Below, piece by piece: positions 21,323-29,439 of a stretch of DNA of 32,930 bases; position 1 is the first letter of the stretch, and the number at the start of each line of letters is the position of its first letter. The stretch comes from Candidatus Liptonbacteria bacterium. Lineage in GTDB: Bacteria > Patescibacteriota > Minisyncoccia > UBA6257 > 2-01-FULL-56-20. The notes under the pieces were generated by a model, which was not told where the DNA came from, did not search any database, and saw only the letters and a program-made list of their open reading frames with translations. The stretch lies in the NCBI GenBank assembly GCA_016186635.1, contig JACPLI010000027.1:1-32930 (forward strand), written 5' to 3'. The position numbers and the translations under genes were made by a program.

Positions 21323-23581
21323 CTAATCTCTCAATTTAATTCCAAGCTTGTCAAGAATCGGCTTCAAGGAAGCGTAGGAAGGGCTTTCCCGAAGGTCGGT
21401 CCGGCGGCTTACCTCCTCAAGGTACTGCCGCGCCACGCCGGCATCCCCCTGCACAAAATGCGCAATGCCCAGTTTCGCGCGCGCCTCGAGGTCCCCGGGT
21501 TCCATGTCAATCGCCGTTCGGTACAGTTCAATCGCCTCATCAAGATGCCCCGAATCGGCGAAGAGGTTCGCCACCACCCTCGGCTCGTGGTATTTCCTCC
21601 ACCGCCGCCCCAGCGCGAGCGCCTTTTTGATTTCCGCGTACCCCGCCTCCGCATCGCCCACGGTGTACGCGATAAGCCCGTAGTAGAAATGCGCATCGGG
21701 CACCTTCGGGGCAAGCGCCATTGCCGTCTTCAACAGTTCGAGCGCGGCGGCATTGTCCCCCTGAAGTGACTTGGTCTTCGCGAGCGAAAAATACACTTCC
21801 TGCCGGTTGGGGCTCAAGGCGAGCGCGGTTGCCGCTTCGCGCTCCGCGAGGGGAAGCAGCATCTCCGGCGCAAGGTCGGAAATCTGGTTGTACATGTCCA
21901 CCAGCGCATAGTGGCCGTAGGCGTCAAGCGGATGCTCCTTCGTCGCCTCTTCCATTGCGCGCACCGCCCGCCACGCTTCCTCCGCCGGCACCTTATCGGG
22001 ATTGTAAAAGTATGCCTCCGCGACCGCGGTGGCGTAATCCCGTTTCAGATTCCATGTGTAAGGACTCCACACGGTGAGCGCCTTCCTGAAACTCTCAATT
22101 GCTTGCTGCGGCCGGTTATTTACAAAATAGTTAAATCCCCAAAACTGGTAATGGGATGCCTGCAGCGAAAGGACATTCACCACGTAGATTGGCACGGCGG
22201 CAACCGCCACTGCGGCCCACACAATGCGTGCGGGGATTCTTTTGTCTGGGGAGTTCGCGTGAGGAACAGATGTGTCTTCCCGATGCGCAAAGAACCCATC
22301 CGCACACCCGAGAAAAAGTCCCCACATGAGCAAGGGGCCAAGCGTTTCGAACACAAAGAGGTTCCGCGCGGCGTAGGCAATGCCCGCGGCGATGAATATT
22401 TTCCCCAGCACGCGGTCGCGGAGGCGCCACGCTTCCCAAAAGAGCGCCGCAAAGACCGCGGCGTAGGCAAGCGCAAGCGGCAGCCCCCCTGCCACAAGAT
22501 ATTCAAGGACGAAGTTGTGCGGCTTGTCGAACCGCGTTTCCTGGTAATTCGCCTCGAGCGCGCGGGGGTCGTAGTACTTATTAAACACGATATTGTAGTT
22601 GTCCCATCCCCATCCTGCGAGAGGGCGTTCGAGGAATCCCTTCCACGCGGCGCGCATGGCGATGAACCGCGGCGAGAGCGACTCACTCTCAAGCGAGATG
22701 TCCGCGAATCTCCCCAAGCCGGGAATCGCCTGCCACACGGCGCTCCCGCGCGTCACGAAGAAGAGCAATCCCGCCGCCGCAATCGCGGCAAGCGCCCAGA
22801 GGTACGTCCGCCGCGCGCCGAGCCATCCCCTCATGCCAAGGGGCTCCGCCACAAAGAGCGCGAAAAGCGTAATCACCCCTGCCGCGACGCCGAGAATGTC
22901 TCCGCGCGTCTCGGTAAGAAGGAGTGTCGCGGCGAGGAGCGCTCCCGCGCCGAGCGGGAACCACAGCGCGGCGCGCGGAGACGCTCCGCCCCCCTGCCGC
23001 GCACGGAGCCAGCGAAAGACAAAATATCCCGCGATAAAAAGGTTCAGCGCGAGGTAACCGGCGAAGAACGCGGGGTTGCCAAAGGTGCTCCCCGGGCGCG
23101 AACCGATTCCCTCGTTCAAGAGAAGGTTCGGTATCCAAAGCTGGAGAAACGCGATGGCGCTCGCCGCCGCCGCCGTGCCGAGCGAGGCATAGAACAGCGG
23201 TTCGATGCAGATTTCCCGCGTGAGCGAACGCACCACTACGGTAAACGCAAGCACGTGGAGTATGGTAAACACCCCCACCGCCCGCTCCTGGATTGACCAA
23301 AAACTCCGCCACGGGTCCACGCCAAGAAGCGCGGTAAGGATGAGAAGCGACGCAAACGCGGCGAGTGCCTTCATGAGCGGCGTCCACGAAATGCGGAACT
23401 TCGGCTCATACCACGCACACACGAGCCAAAGAGCAAAGAGGAGTTCCACCGCCGCCTGAAAGAAGAGGCTTTTGGCGATGCCGTAGGGGTAAACCGCCCG
23501 CGCAAAGTAAAAAATCGGCGTGCCGATGACGATGAGATAGAGAAGAAACTTGACTGCTGCGAGAAGCCGGCGGGAATGCAT
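21323..23581 (-). CDS. O-antigen ligase-like membrane protein with C-terminal TPR domain
   Basis: 752 aa. About 12 membrane helices fill residues 1-450, with the RPGSTFGNPAFFAGYL motif and a large external loop (LAGWGWDNYNIVFNKY... FDKPHNFVLEYL) typical of the O-antigen ligase/Wzy_C family. Residues about 480-745 are tetratricopeptide-like helical repeats (PDAHFYYGLIAYTVGDAEAGY, ARAKLGIAHFVQGDAGVARQYL). In diderms, relatives transfer lipid-linked glycans to lipid A or to pilin; a CPR cell probably lacks lipid A, so protein glycosylation is a reasonable inference. The ATG at 23581 has an AAGGA ribosome-binding site 8 nt upstream. Its neighbour is the giant surface protein, a possible substrate. 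Confidence 0.88.
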   Translation of the reverse strand: MHSRRLLAAVKFLLYLIVIGTPIFYFARAVYPYGIAKSLFFQAAVELLFALWLVCAWYEPKFRISWTPLMKALAAFASLLILTALLGVDPWRSFWSIQERAVGVFTILHVLAFTVVVRSLTREICIEPLFYASLGTAAAASAIAFLQLWIPNLLLNEGIGSRPGSTFGNPAFFAGYLALNLFIAGYFVFRWLRARQGGGASPRAALWFPLGAGALLAATLLLTETRGDILGVAAGVITLFALFVAEPLGMRGWLGARRTYLWALAAIAAAGLLFFVTRGSAVWQAIPGLGRFADISLESESLSPRFIAMRAAWKGFLERPLAGWGWDNYNIVFNKYYDPRALEANYQETRFDKPHNFVLEYLVAGGLPLALAYAAVFAALFWEAWRLRDRVLGKIFIAAGIAYAARNLFVFETLGPLLMWGLFLGCADGFFAHREDTSVPHANSPDKRIPARIVWAAVAVAAVPIYVVNVLSLQASHYQFWGFNYFVNNRPQQAIESFRKALTVWSPYTWNLKRDYATAVAEAYFYNPDKVPAEEAWRAVRAMEEATKEHPLDAYGHYALVDMYNQISDLAPEMLLPLAEREAATALALSPNRQEVYFSLAKTKSLQGDNAAALELLKTAMALAPKVPDAHFYYGLIAYTVGDAEAGYAEIKKALALGRRWRKYHEPRVVANLFADSGHLDEAIELYRTAIDMEPGDLEARAKLGIAHFVQGDAGVARQYLEEVSRRTDLRESPSYASLKPILDKLGIKLRD

Positions 23582-23646
23582 GATATACGTCCTTGTATGG
23601 TATCCGAATCTCTCCTAAAGATAAATGTCCATTGCAGGCATGTCTC

Positions 23647-23795
23647 ATGCTCACGCATGCAGTTTGCAGGACGTCTCGGAGTGCGGCGGCACGAGACCTG
23701 CCCGCCGGGTTGGCAGGCGGGGAGAGCCCTGCTTGCCGGCGGGACTGCGGCAACCCGCCGCAGACAGCGTCCCTGCAAACTGCATGCGTGAGCAT
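23647..23795. repeat. Large multi-stem palindromic element, copy 2 (about 149 bp)
   Basis: 24-bp perfect arms (23647-23670 with 23772-23795) enclose a core nearly identical to copy 1: gtctcggagtgcggcggcac and ctgcggcaacccgccgcag, then acagcgtccctgc. The arm sequence differs from copy 1 but still pairs. The middle hairpin is longer. Confidence 0.88.
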
Positions 23796-23800
23796 AAACA

Positions 23801-23836
23801 AACCCCCCGCCCCGACTTTGGTCGGGGCGGGGGGTT
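23801..23836 (-). terminator. Strong terminator of the giant surface protein gene
   Basis: A 16-bp perfect GC-rich stem (23801-23816 with 23821-23836) with a 4-nt loop, followed in minus-strand sense by a short T-rich tail. It lies about 55 bp past the stop codon at 23891. Confidence 0.8.
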
Positions 23837-23890
23837 CTCCGGTTCAAGCCCTCCTCTTGATGAGAAGCCAACCGGTTCGTCCAGCCGCTG

Positions 23891-26800
23891 CTAGGAGCCC
23901 TGCGCGTACGTCACGGAGCCGATGGTGAGCGGCACGACGTTCGAGGGCACCGAGATAATGCTCGTTGCGGTCGAGTCGAGCCCGTCAGTGTAGCGGATAT
24001 CGGTGTTCGCGTTAACCGACACGCTGAGCGTGGGCGAAACGCCCGACACTCCTCCGAACGTTCCCGCCGACGAGTTCACCCGCACCTTGAAGGTGTAGGA
24101 GCCGCCTGCCGGAATCTGCCAGCCCGCGGTGCCTCCGCCAAGGTTCCAGGTCTTCGTACAAGTGGCAGTCCCGTTACAGGTCCCTGCCGTGCTTGACGTC
24201 ACGCCCGAGGTGTTCATGACCGAGCTGCCGTTCTGGTCAAGAAGTTCAACCCCTCCCATGAACGTGGAGATGGACGGCGCGGTGCCGCCGAAGGTCACGA
24301 CGACCGAGTTCAACACCGCCACCCCTGCGCTGTCCGCAGTAAAGGTAATACTGCCGATGTCATCCTGCGTCTTCTTCCCCGAATCCGTCTTCAACTGCGT
24401 ACCCGCAACGGAGAGCTTCGTCCGCAGCATCGTCAACGCTTCCGCATTCGGAGGCGTGCCCGATGAAAGCACTACTGACGAACTGTTGTTCGAAGTGGAA
24501 CCGAGCGCAACCACCGCCTCTCCGATGGTGTCGTTCGCGCTGTCGGTCGAGGTCGCAATCTTGAAGATGTGCGTCGCGTTGTCCGCCGCTCCCGAAGGAT
24601 TGTACGACGACACGTCGCCTTTCAAGACGAGCGACACCGAGTTCGATTTCGGAACGACTATCGGACTGCCGAAGTGGAACGCGTAGTAGTACCCTGCGCC
24701 CGGCGTCGAGGTCGCGACCGAGGTGTTCGCCGCCCCCGCGGAGGCAATCGCGTTCGTCAAATCGGTTGACTTGAAGAGCCGCAGGTTGCCGAAGCCCGCG
24801 ATATTCTGCGTCGTCGTCGAAGCAACCTGCTGGAAGATGTTCAAGTCAGTAATCTTGATGTCTTCAATGTTGCTGGTCTCCGTAAACTGGAACGCCGCCA
24901 AGGTCACGTTCGTCGAGCCCATCACGATTTGCCCGGCCGCGGGCGAGAGCGAAGAATTCTTCGCCGCCGTCACGGTGGACTGGCCTGCGACGGTCGCGCT
25001 CTGGCCGTTCGTCGCGGTGCAGCTGATCGCGGTGAGCGAGCTTGCGCCCGAACCGGAACAGCCGTTGAGCTGGGTGATTGCGCTGTTGGTCTGCGCGGTT
25101 GCGCCCGAGAGCACGTCCGCATAGGCGTCAACGTAAATCGTCTGGCCCGCGGGAACCGTAAACGGCGTCCCCGAGAACGAGTACGACGTATTGTTGTTCA
25201 AGGTGGGCTGCGTCGAACCGAACTGGCTGTTGCCGATTTTGACCGCCAAGTTCTTGAAGTCGCCGCCTGCCGCGCCCGTCCGGACCGTCAGGTTCGACAC
25301 CGTCACGCCTTCAGCCGATGACGCCGTGAAGGCGTATGAGCCGATGCGGACGTTCGTCGCGCCCTTCGAAACCGTGAGCGTGCCTACTGCCGTGTTTGCC
25401 GCGACCGTAAGCGCCGCCGAGGAGAGCGTGAGTGCGCTCCCCGAGGCCCCGGTGCTCGTGTTCGTCGCCGCCGAGATAAGCCCCTGCAAGTTCGCACTGC
25501 CCGCCGCCACGAGGTTCCCCTTGACGGTCGAGAAACTCGCCGTGGACTGGATGTCGCCCTTCAAAGACAGCACCCGCGTGGTGTTCGCCGGAATGATGTA
25601 GTTGATGGGAGAGCCCGACGAGCCGAAGCAGTTCACCGTCGTCGTTGTGGAGTTGGCGAATCCGCCTCCGTCGGTACAGGTAACCGTGGTGGTCAAGGAC
25701 GAAACCGTCGAGCCCACCTGGCCGCCTGCATCGTCGTCCAAGTGCACGTTCTTCAGAATCAAGTCAAGGGAGCTTGTGGCGCTCACCCAGTTCAAGCTGA
25801 AGGTAAACCACTTCACCTTGACCGGCTCGCCTGCCGCATACACGCTGAACTTCGCGAGAGTGACGTTTGTCTGCCCTGCCGCGAGGTTGCCCGTCGGCGT
25901 GTCGGACGCCGCGGTAATGGTGAGGTTGCCGGCGTTGACGGACACCTGCGTGCCCGTGTTCGCCGATGCCGACACCGGTACGTTGTACTGCGAGTCAACC
26001 GCGAGCACGTCGTACGAGTTCAGAATCTCGAACTGGAAGTTAAAGTTCGGAGACCCCATCACGTCCGCGTAGACCTGGACGTTGTTCGAACCCGTGTTGA
26101 TGGTCGCGGGGGTCGCCGTGAGGTCAAAGTAGACGTTCCCATCCGGGGGAACTGCAGCGAGCGTCTGCCCCACCTGCGAACCGTTCACGTAGAGCTTCAC
26201 GTTCTGAATGTCGGCTTTGCTCGCCGAACCGATGACTTTCAAGTTCAAGCCCTTCAGCCAAATCTTGCTGTTCGAGCCGCTGAAGCTCCATGCGCCCACA
26301 ATCACGTTCTTCGAACCCGCGTACACTGTGGTGCCAATCGAGCTCGACGCAATCGAGAGCGATGCAATGTTCGGGTTTGACACCGAGGTCACCGTGAAGG
26401 TGTTCCCGTTCAAGGGGAAGCTCCCCGCCGCGGAAACTGCCGCGCCTGTGGCGTCGGTCGCCGTCACGTCTGCAACCGCATTCAAGGCGAACCCTACCGT
26501 GTTGCCCGCCGAGAGCCCCTGTGCGGGGTCAATCGAGAGCGTCAAGGTTTTTCTCTGCCCCGCCGCGATGTTCAAGGCAAGCGCCGGGAACGAAATCATA
26601 CCGCCGGAGATGGAGGTGTATTGCGCAAGCACCTTGCCGCTTTCCTCAATGTAGGCGCCCGAAATGGAGCTGTCGGAAATCACGCCCGTTTTCTTAAATT
26701 TGAGTCCGCTCACCGTGATGCCGCTCGCGATACCCGCCGTCAGGTCTACTGAAAGGACGGGTACACGCGCCGCAGCGCTGTTCGTCGAGGAGATGAGGGA

Positions 26801-27400
26801 CCCTGCCGGCGGACTCGCCGGAGATACCGCTGCCCAAAGCCCAGACGCAGGCGCGTTCACGACCGGAAGAGTCGGGGCTGTCGGCGTGGCCGGGGCGGCT
26901 GGCGTGGTTGGAGCCGTCGGAGCGGTCGGCATGGTCGGCGCTGCCGCCATCGCCGCTACCGCGTTGCGGGTTATCGGACCGAAATACCCCACAGCGGGCG
27001 TAATGCCCCTCGCCGCTTGGAACGCGGCGACTGCCCTCTTCGTGGCAGGCCCGAAGTAAGTCGTCTCATTTCCTGCTGAACCCGCCGCACCTGACTGCGC
27101 AACCATGTAGCCATTCGCATTCAGCCACTGCTGGAGCGCTTTCACGTCCGCGCCAGTACTGCCCACAGTGAGGCTGCGGGTAAAGGTATAGGCGGGGGCG
27201 CTCATGCTTGCTCCGGAAGAGCCGGTGCCGAGCTGGCTTTGCAATTGCGCAATCTGCGCCAGAAGCTGTGCAATCTGCGCCTGAAGGTCAGCCGAAGATT
27301 GTGCACTCGCCGCCGGCACAAAAAGAAGCGCTCCAGACGCCCATACTGCGACGGTCGCCATAAGCGCTACAGAAACAAACTTTTTGCCGAATGTACTCAT
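23891..27400 (-). CDS. Giant secreted surface (S-layer-like) protein with peptidoglycan-binding domain
   Basis: 1169 aa. A signal peptide (about 1-33, ASA-Q cut site) is followed by a short glutamine/leucine coiled coil (about 36-57, AQIAQLLAQIAQLQSQL). A PG_binding_1 domain lies at about 79-150 (VGSTGADVKALQQWLNANGY... YFGPATKRAVAAFQ), then a Pro/Thr-rich linker (154-180). The remaining ~980 residues are Thr/Ser/Ala/Val-rich beta domains in at least four diverged repeats; NVTLAKFSVYA, NVRIGSYAFTAS and NVTLAAFQFTE mark equivalent strands. There is no sortase motif or C-terminal anchor, so attachment should be through the N-terminal peptidoglycan-binding domain. It is probably the main surface-layer or adhesion protein (inference). 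The stop codon is followed by a strong terminator; the 5' region is long and structured. Confidence 0.9.
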   Translation of the reverse strand: MSTFGKKFVSVALMATVAVWASGALLFVPAASAQSSADLQAQIAQLLAQIAQLQSQLGTGSSGASMSAPAYTFTRSLTVGSTGADVKALQQWLNANGYMVAQSGAAGSAGNETTYFGPATKRAVAAFQAARGITPAVGYFGPITRNAVAAMAAAPTMPTAPTAPTTPAAPATPTAPTLPVVNAPASGLWAAVSPASPPAGSLISSTNSAAARVPVLSVDLTAGIASGITVSGLKFKKTGVISDSSISGAYIEESGKVLAQYTSISGGMISFPALALNIAAGQRKTLTLSIDPAQGLSAGNTVGFALNAVADVTATDATGAAVSAAGSFPLNGNTFTVTSVSNPNIASLSIASSSIGTTVYAGSKNVIVGAWSFSGSNSKIWLKGLNLKVIGSASKADIQNVKLYVNGSQVGQTLAAVPPDGNVYFDLTATPATINTGSNNVQVYADVMGSPNFNFQFEILNSYDVLAVDSQYNVPVSASANTGTQVSVNAGNLTITAASDTPTGNLAAGQTNVTLAKFSVYAAGEPVKVKWFTFSLNWVSATSSLDLILKNVHLDDDAGGQVGSTVSSLTTTVTCTDGGGFANSTTTTVNCFGSSGSPINYIIPANTTRVLSLKGDIQSTASFSTVKGNLVAAGSANLQGLISAATNTSTGASGSALTLSSAALTVAANTAVGTLTVSKGATNVRIGSYAFTASSAEGVTVSNLTVRTGAAGGDFKNLAVKIGNSQFGSTQPTLNNNTSYSFSGTPFTVPAGQTIYVDAYADVLSGATAQTNSAITQLNGCSGSGASSLTAISCTATNGQSATVAGQSTVTAAKNSSLSPAAGQIVMGSTNVTLAAFQFTETSNIEDIKITDLNIFQQVASTTTQNIAGFGNLRLFKSTDLTNAIASAGAANTSVATSTPGAGYYYAFHFGSPIVVPKSNSVSLVLKGDVSSYNPSGAADNATHIFKIATSTDSANDTIGEAVVALGSTSNNSSSVVLSSGTPPNAEALTMLRTKLSVAGTQLKTDSGKKTQDDIGSITFTADSAGVAVLNSVVVTFGGTAPSISTFMGGVELLDQNGSSVMNTSGVTSSTAGTCNGTATCTKTWNLGGGTAGWQIPAGGSYTFKVRVNSSAGTFGGVSGVSPTLSVSVNANTDIRYTDGLDSTATSIISVPSNVVPLTIGSVTYAQGS

Positions 27401-27484
27401 TGATTAATTACTTATTTCGAATTCTTTTTTGTCTATTATCGGCCTATGCGATGATCACCGATTATGAATCAATAATCATTGTGG

Positions 27485-27600
27485 CCGTCGACCTTTCTCT
27501 GCCAGGAAGTTCTTCCCTCGCCAACTCGACCCTCCAAATCTTGTGAGGATGGGACAGGAGGATTGCCGAGGAAAGAACGGAATAAGCGGGATTCGAGCGG
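27485..27600. other. Long imperfect stem-loop in the 27401-27878 gap, candidate ncRNA or 5' leader
   Basis: gttcttccctcg (27509-27520) pairs with 27567-27578 over 12 positions with one mismatch. ccgtcga (27485-27491) pairs with tcgagcgg (27593-27600) with one bulge, and a small apical hairpin lies at 27538-27550. In minus-strand sense it lies upstream of the giant surface protein gene. I looked for RNase P, tmRNA, SRP and 6S signatures and could not confirm any. Confidence 0.45.
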
Positions 27601-27623
27601 TTCAGGGTGGGGACCCAAGAAAC

Positions 27624-27645
27624 AAAAAAGCTCGCATTACGCGAG
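27624..27645 (-). terminator. Terminator upstream of the giant surface protein gene
   Basis: Stem ctcgc/gcgag (27631-27645) is followed on the minus strand by T6 (plus-strand A6 at 27624-27629). It would end transcription of the regulator gene at 27879-28586 or of a leader RNA. Confidence 0.55.
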
Positions 27646-27656
27646 GCTGAAGGATA

Positions 27657-27684
27657 GAACTTAGGACTTAGAAACTAGAACTTA
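27657..27684. repeat. Four-heptamer island (GAACTTA type)
   Basis: gaactta, ggactta, gaaacta, gaactta in tandem (28 bp). An inverted single unit (ctaagttc) lies near 27715-27722. Confidence 0.85.
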
Positions 27685-27750
27685 CGAAGAGGGCGCAGGC
27701 GCCCCAAAATGCACTAAGTTCTAATGGCTAATCACTAACGAACTATCCGT

Positions 27751-27805
27751 TGGTTCAGCCTCACGTCCATACCCCCGCCTCCGGCGGGGCGTCGGACCTG
27801 AACCA
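27751..27805. repeat. Hairpin with nested GC stem in the regulator/surface-protein gap
   Basis: tggttcag (27751-27758) pairs with ctgaacca (27798-27805), gtcc (27765-27768) with ggac (27794-27797), and ccccgcc with ggcgggg forms the tip. It resembles the nested GC hairpins found inside the prepilin leaders. Confidence 0.75.
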
Positions 27806-27878
27806 CTCCTCATCAAGGATACCACAACCGCTGGGAAAAGCCAACTGTGGCGGCTACTATCTACAACGAACCCAGTAT

Positions 27879-28586
27879 TCAAAGGTTACTATTAGCTTCG
27901 CCGGAAATACCCCCTGATGGCTGGGAGAAAGGTGATTTATAACGATAATAGGTACCGGGACCACCCTCGCCGACACGCTCGATAAGGCCCTTCCCCGCAA
28001 TGTGCTGCAAATCGTACCTGATTGTTCTCTCGCTCGAGCCGGGAAATTGTTCAAGCAAATCCTTCATCCGGCAATTGCCGGATTTCTCAATAAAGTTGAG
28101 GATTTCACTTTGCCGGACTTCTGCCGATTTGCCGTCTTCTTCATATTGACGCTCTCGCGTCTCAATACTATGCCTAATGTTGCCGATTTCAGTCTTCACA
28201 GTCATATCGTCCGCCGCCTTCGGCTTTCTCCTTTCCAAAAAATCTTGCGCGGAAAAAACTCCTTCAATATCCGCTCTATTGCCGATTTCGATGTCCCTCA
28301 GCGTCCGCAAAACTGATTCAAGTTTTGCAAGCCCATCTAAAACAAGGTCGCCATTCCCCTTATTGATAATGCCGGTATCCGAGCCAAGTTTTACCTGCAT
28401 CCGAGCAATCTCAAGCGATTCTCGTATTTTTTGAGGATTCAAGGAAACACCTGATTCAGCAATGCGGAACGCACTCTCCTCAATCCTGCTCCCTACTGAA
28501 GGATGAATCCGCGCGGCAATCCGGCAAAGGGCATAACTGATTTCATATAACTTTTTCCCAACAAATTTCCCTGCCTCGTCCTGCAT
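27879..28586 (-). CDS. Winged-helix (DeoR-like) transcriptional regulator
   Basis: A 235-aa protein. The N-terminal 140 residues are helical and unassigned (FVGKKLYEISYALCRIAARI...). The C-terminal part, about 150-215, is a winged helix: RQSEILNFIEKSGNCRMKDL, then SSERTIRYDLQHIAGKGLIERV and the wing GPGTYYRY, as in DeoR-type DNA-binding domains but placed at the C-terminus. The first ATG downstream of a strong promoter is at 28586; a TTG at 28607 would lie upstream of the predicted transcription start, so I reject it. The transcript is predicted to be leaderless. Its target is unknown; the adjacent nucleotidyltransferase and surface-protein genes are candidates. Confidence 0.82.
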   Translation of the reverse strand: MQDEAGKFVGKKLYEISYALCRIAARIHPSVGSRIEESAFRIAESGVSLNPQKIRESLEIARMQVKLGSDTGIINKGNGDLVLDGLAKLESVLRTLRDIEIGNRADIEGVFSAQDFLERRKPKAADDMTVKTEIGNIRHSIETRERQYEEDGKSAEVRQSEILNFIEKSGNCRMKDLLEQFPGSSERTIRYDLQHIAGKGLIERVGEGGPGTYYRYKSPFSQPSGGISGEANSNL

Positions 28587-28593
28587 GGACAGG

Positions 28594-28623
28594 AATATAT
28601 TCCACAATGCGGCAAGGTGTCAA
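28594..28623 (-). promoter_or_regulatory. Strong promoter of the winged-helix regulator, leaderless
   Basis: TTGACA (28618-28623), an 18-bp spacer and TATATT (28594-28599). Seven nt separate the -10 from the ATG at 28586, so transcription should begin at the start codon. Confidence 0.75.
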
Positions 28624-28645
28624 CCCGGCAAAAAGGGTTAGCGGG

Positions 28646-29413
28646 TCAATCGTATATCCCTTTCTCCTGAATCTTCAAAAATGCCGCATCCGCTTCCGCA
28701 AGCGTTTCGGGGGACCCGATGTCGAACCATTTTCCCGGCACTGCCCACGTATACATGCAGACACGAGAGAAAAGCCATTCAATAAGACGTCCGGATGGGT
28801 CGGGTCTATTCCCTTCACCCATGTACTGCCGAATAAAGCGGAGAGAGTGCTTGGGGAAATAATAGAGTGCGATGCCGATGCGCGTACTCGAGGGTTGCTT
28901 CGGTTTCTCTTCAAAATCCGTAATATGCCCGTCGGAAGCCAGGCGAAACACGCTGAACTTCTTCGCCTCATCCACGCTTCCCACGTCATAGACCGCAACC
29001 ACGGGGGCATCTTTACCCGCACCGAACTCTGCAAACCCCCTCACGCTGTCAGTGAAAAGGTTGTCGCCCGCCACCACAATAAGGTCGTCGTCAACCTCCT
29101 CGGCGCGGAGTGCAAATTCGATGTCGCCGATAGCGCCAAGTTTACTTTCCTCGCCCGTCGTCCCGTCGTTCACCACCGAAACGCGAAGCGGCGAGGGTCG
29201 CCCGCCCCGCGCCGCAGCCCACTGCTCGAACTGCCCGGCAAATTTCGCATTAGTCACCACGTACGCCTCGTCAATCTTTTCCACTTCCTCCAGTCGGTCG
29301 AGAAGGTAATCAAGTATTGGCCGCCCCGCAATCGGCAGCAAGGGTTTCGGCTGGGTCAGCGTACGCGGGTAGAGGCGGGTTGCGTACCCCGCCGCGAGCA
29401 CAATCGCCTTCAT
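28646..29413 (-). CDS. Sugar-phosphate nucleotidyltransferase (RmlA/GalU family)
   Basis: Joins an NTP and a sugar-1-phosphate to give a nucleotide sugar for surface glycans. The N-terminal nucleotide-binding motif is LAAGYATRLYPRTLTQPKPLLPI (Tyr replaces the common Gly/Asn after LAAG), the metal-binding Asp is in VVAGDNLF, EEKPKQPSS is the sugar-site EKP motif, and WFDIGSPETLAEA closes the domain. At 255 aa it is a core enzyme without a C-terminal hexapeptide domain. The substrate cannot be told from sequence. It may feed the O-antigen-ligase-like protein (inference). The ATG at 29413 follows the membrane-protein gene by 26 nt. Confidence 0.93.
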   Translation of the reverse strand: MKAIVLAAGYATRLYPRTLTQPKPLLPIAGRPILDYLLDRLEEVEKIDEAYVVTNAKFAGQFEQWAAARGGRPSPLRVSVVNDGTTGEESKLGAIGDIEFALRAEEVDDDLIVVAGDNLFTDSVRGFAEFGAGKDAPVVAVYDVGSVDEAKKFSVFRLASDGHITDFEEKPKQPSSTRIGIALYYFPKHSLRFIRQYMGEGNRPDPSGRLIEWLFSRVCMYTWAVPGKWFDIGSPETLAEADAAFLKIQEKGIYD

Positions 29414-29439
29414 GAGTGATTAATAATCAGTGATTACTT

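Noticed and set aside
21911-23296. A 461-codon plus-strand frame antisense to the O-antigen-ligase-like gene
   Set aside because: Same cause: an Arg/His/Pro-rich translation with no start signals, opposite a gene with clear motifs.
27540-27600. RNase P, tmRNA, SRP or 6S RNA
   Set aside because: gaggaaag and ggattcga look like fragments of RNase P and tmRNA motifs, but the remaining conserved blocks (for example ACAGAA of RNase P or a tRNA-like tmRNA end) are missing.
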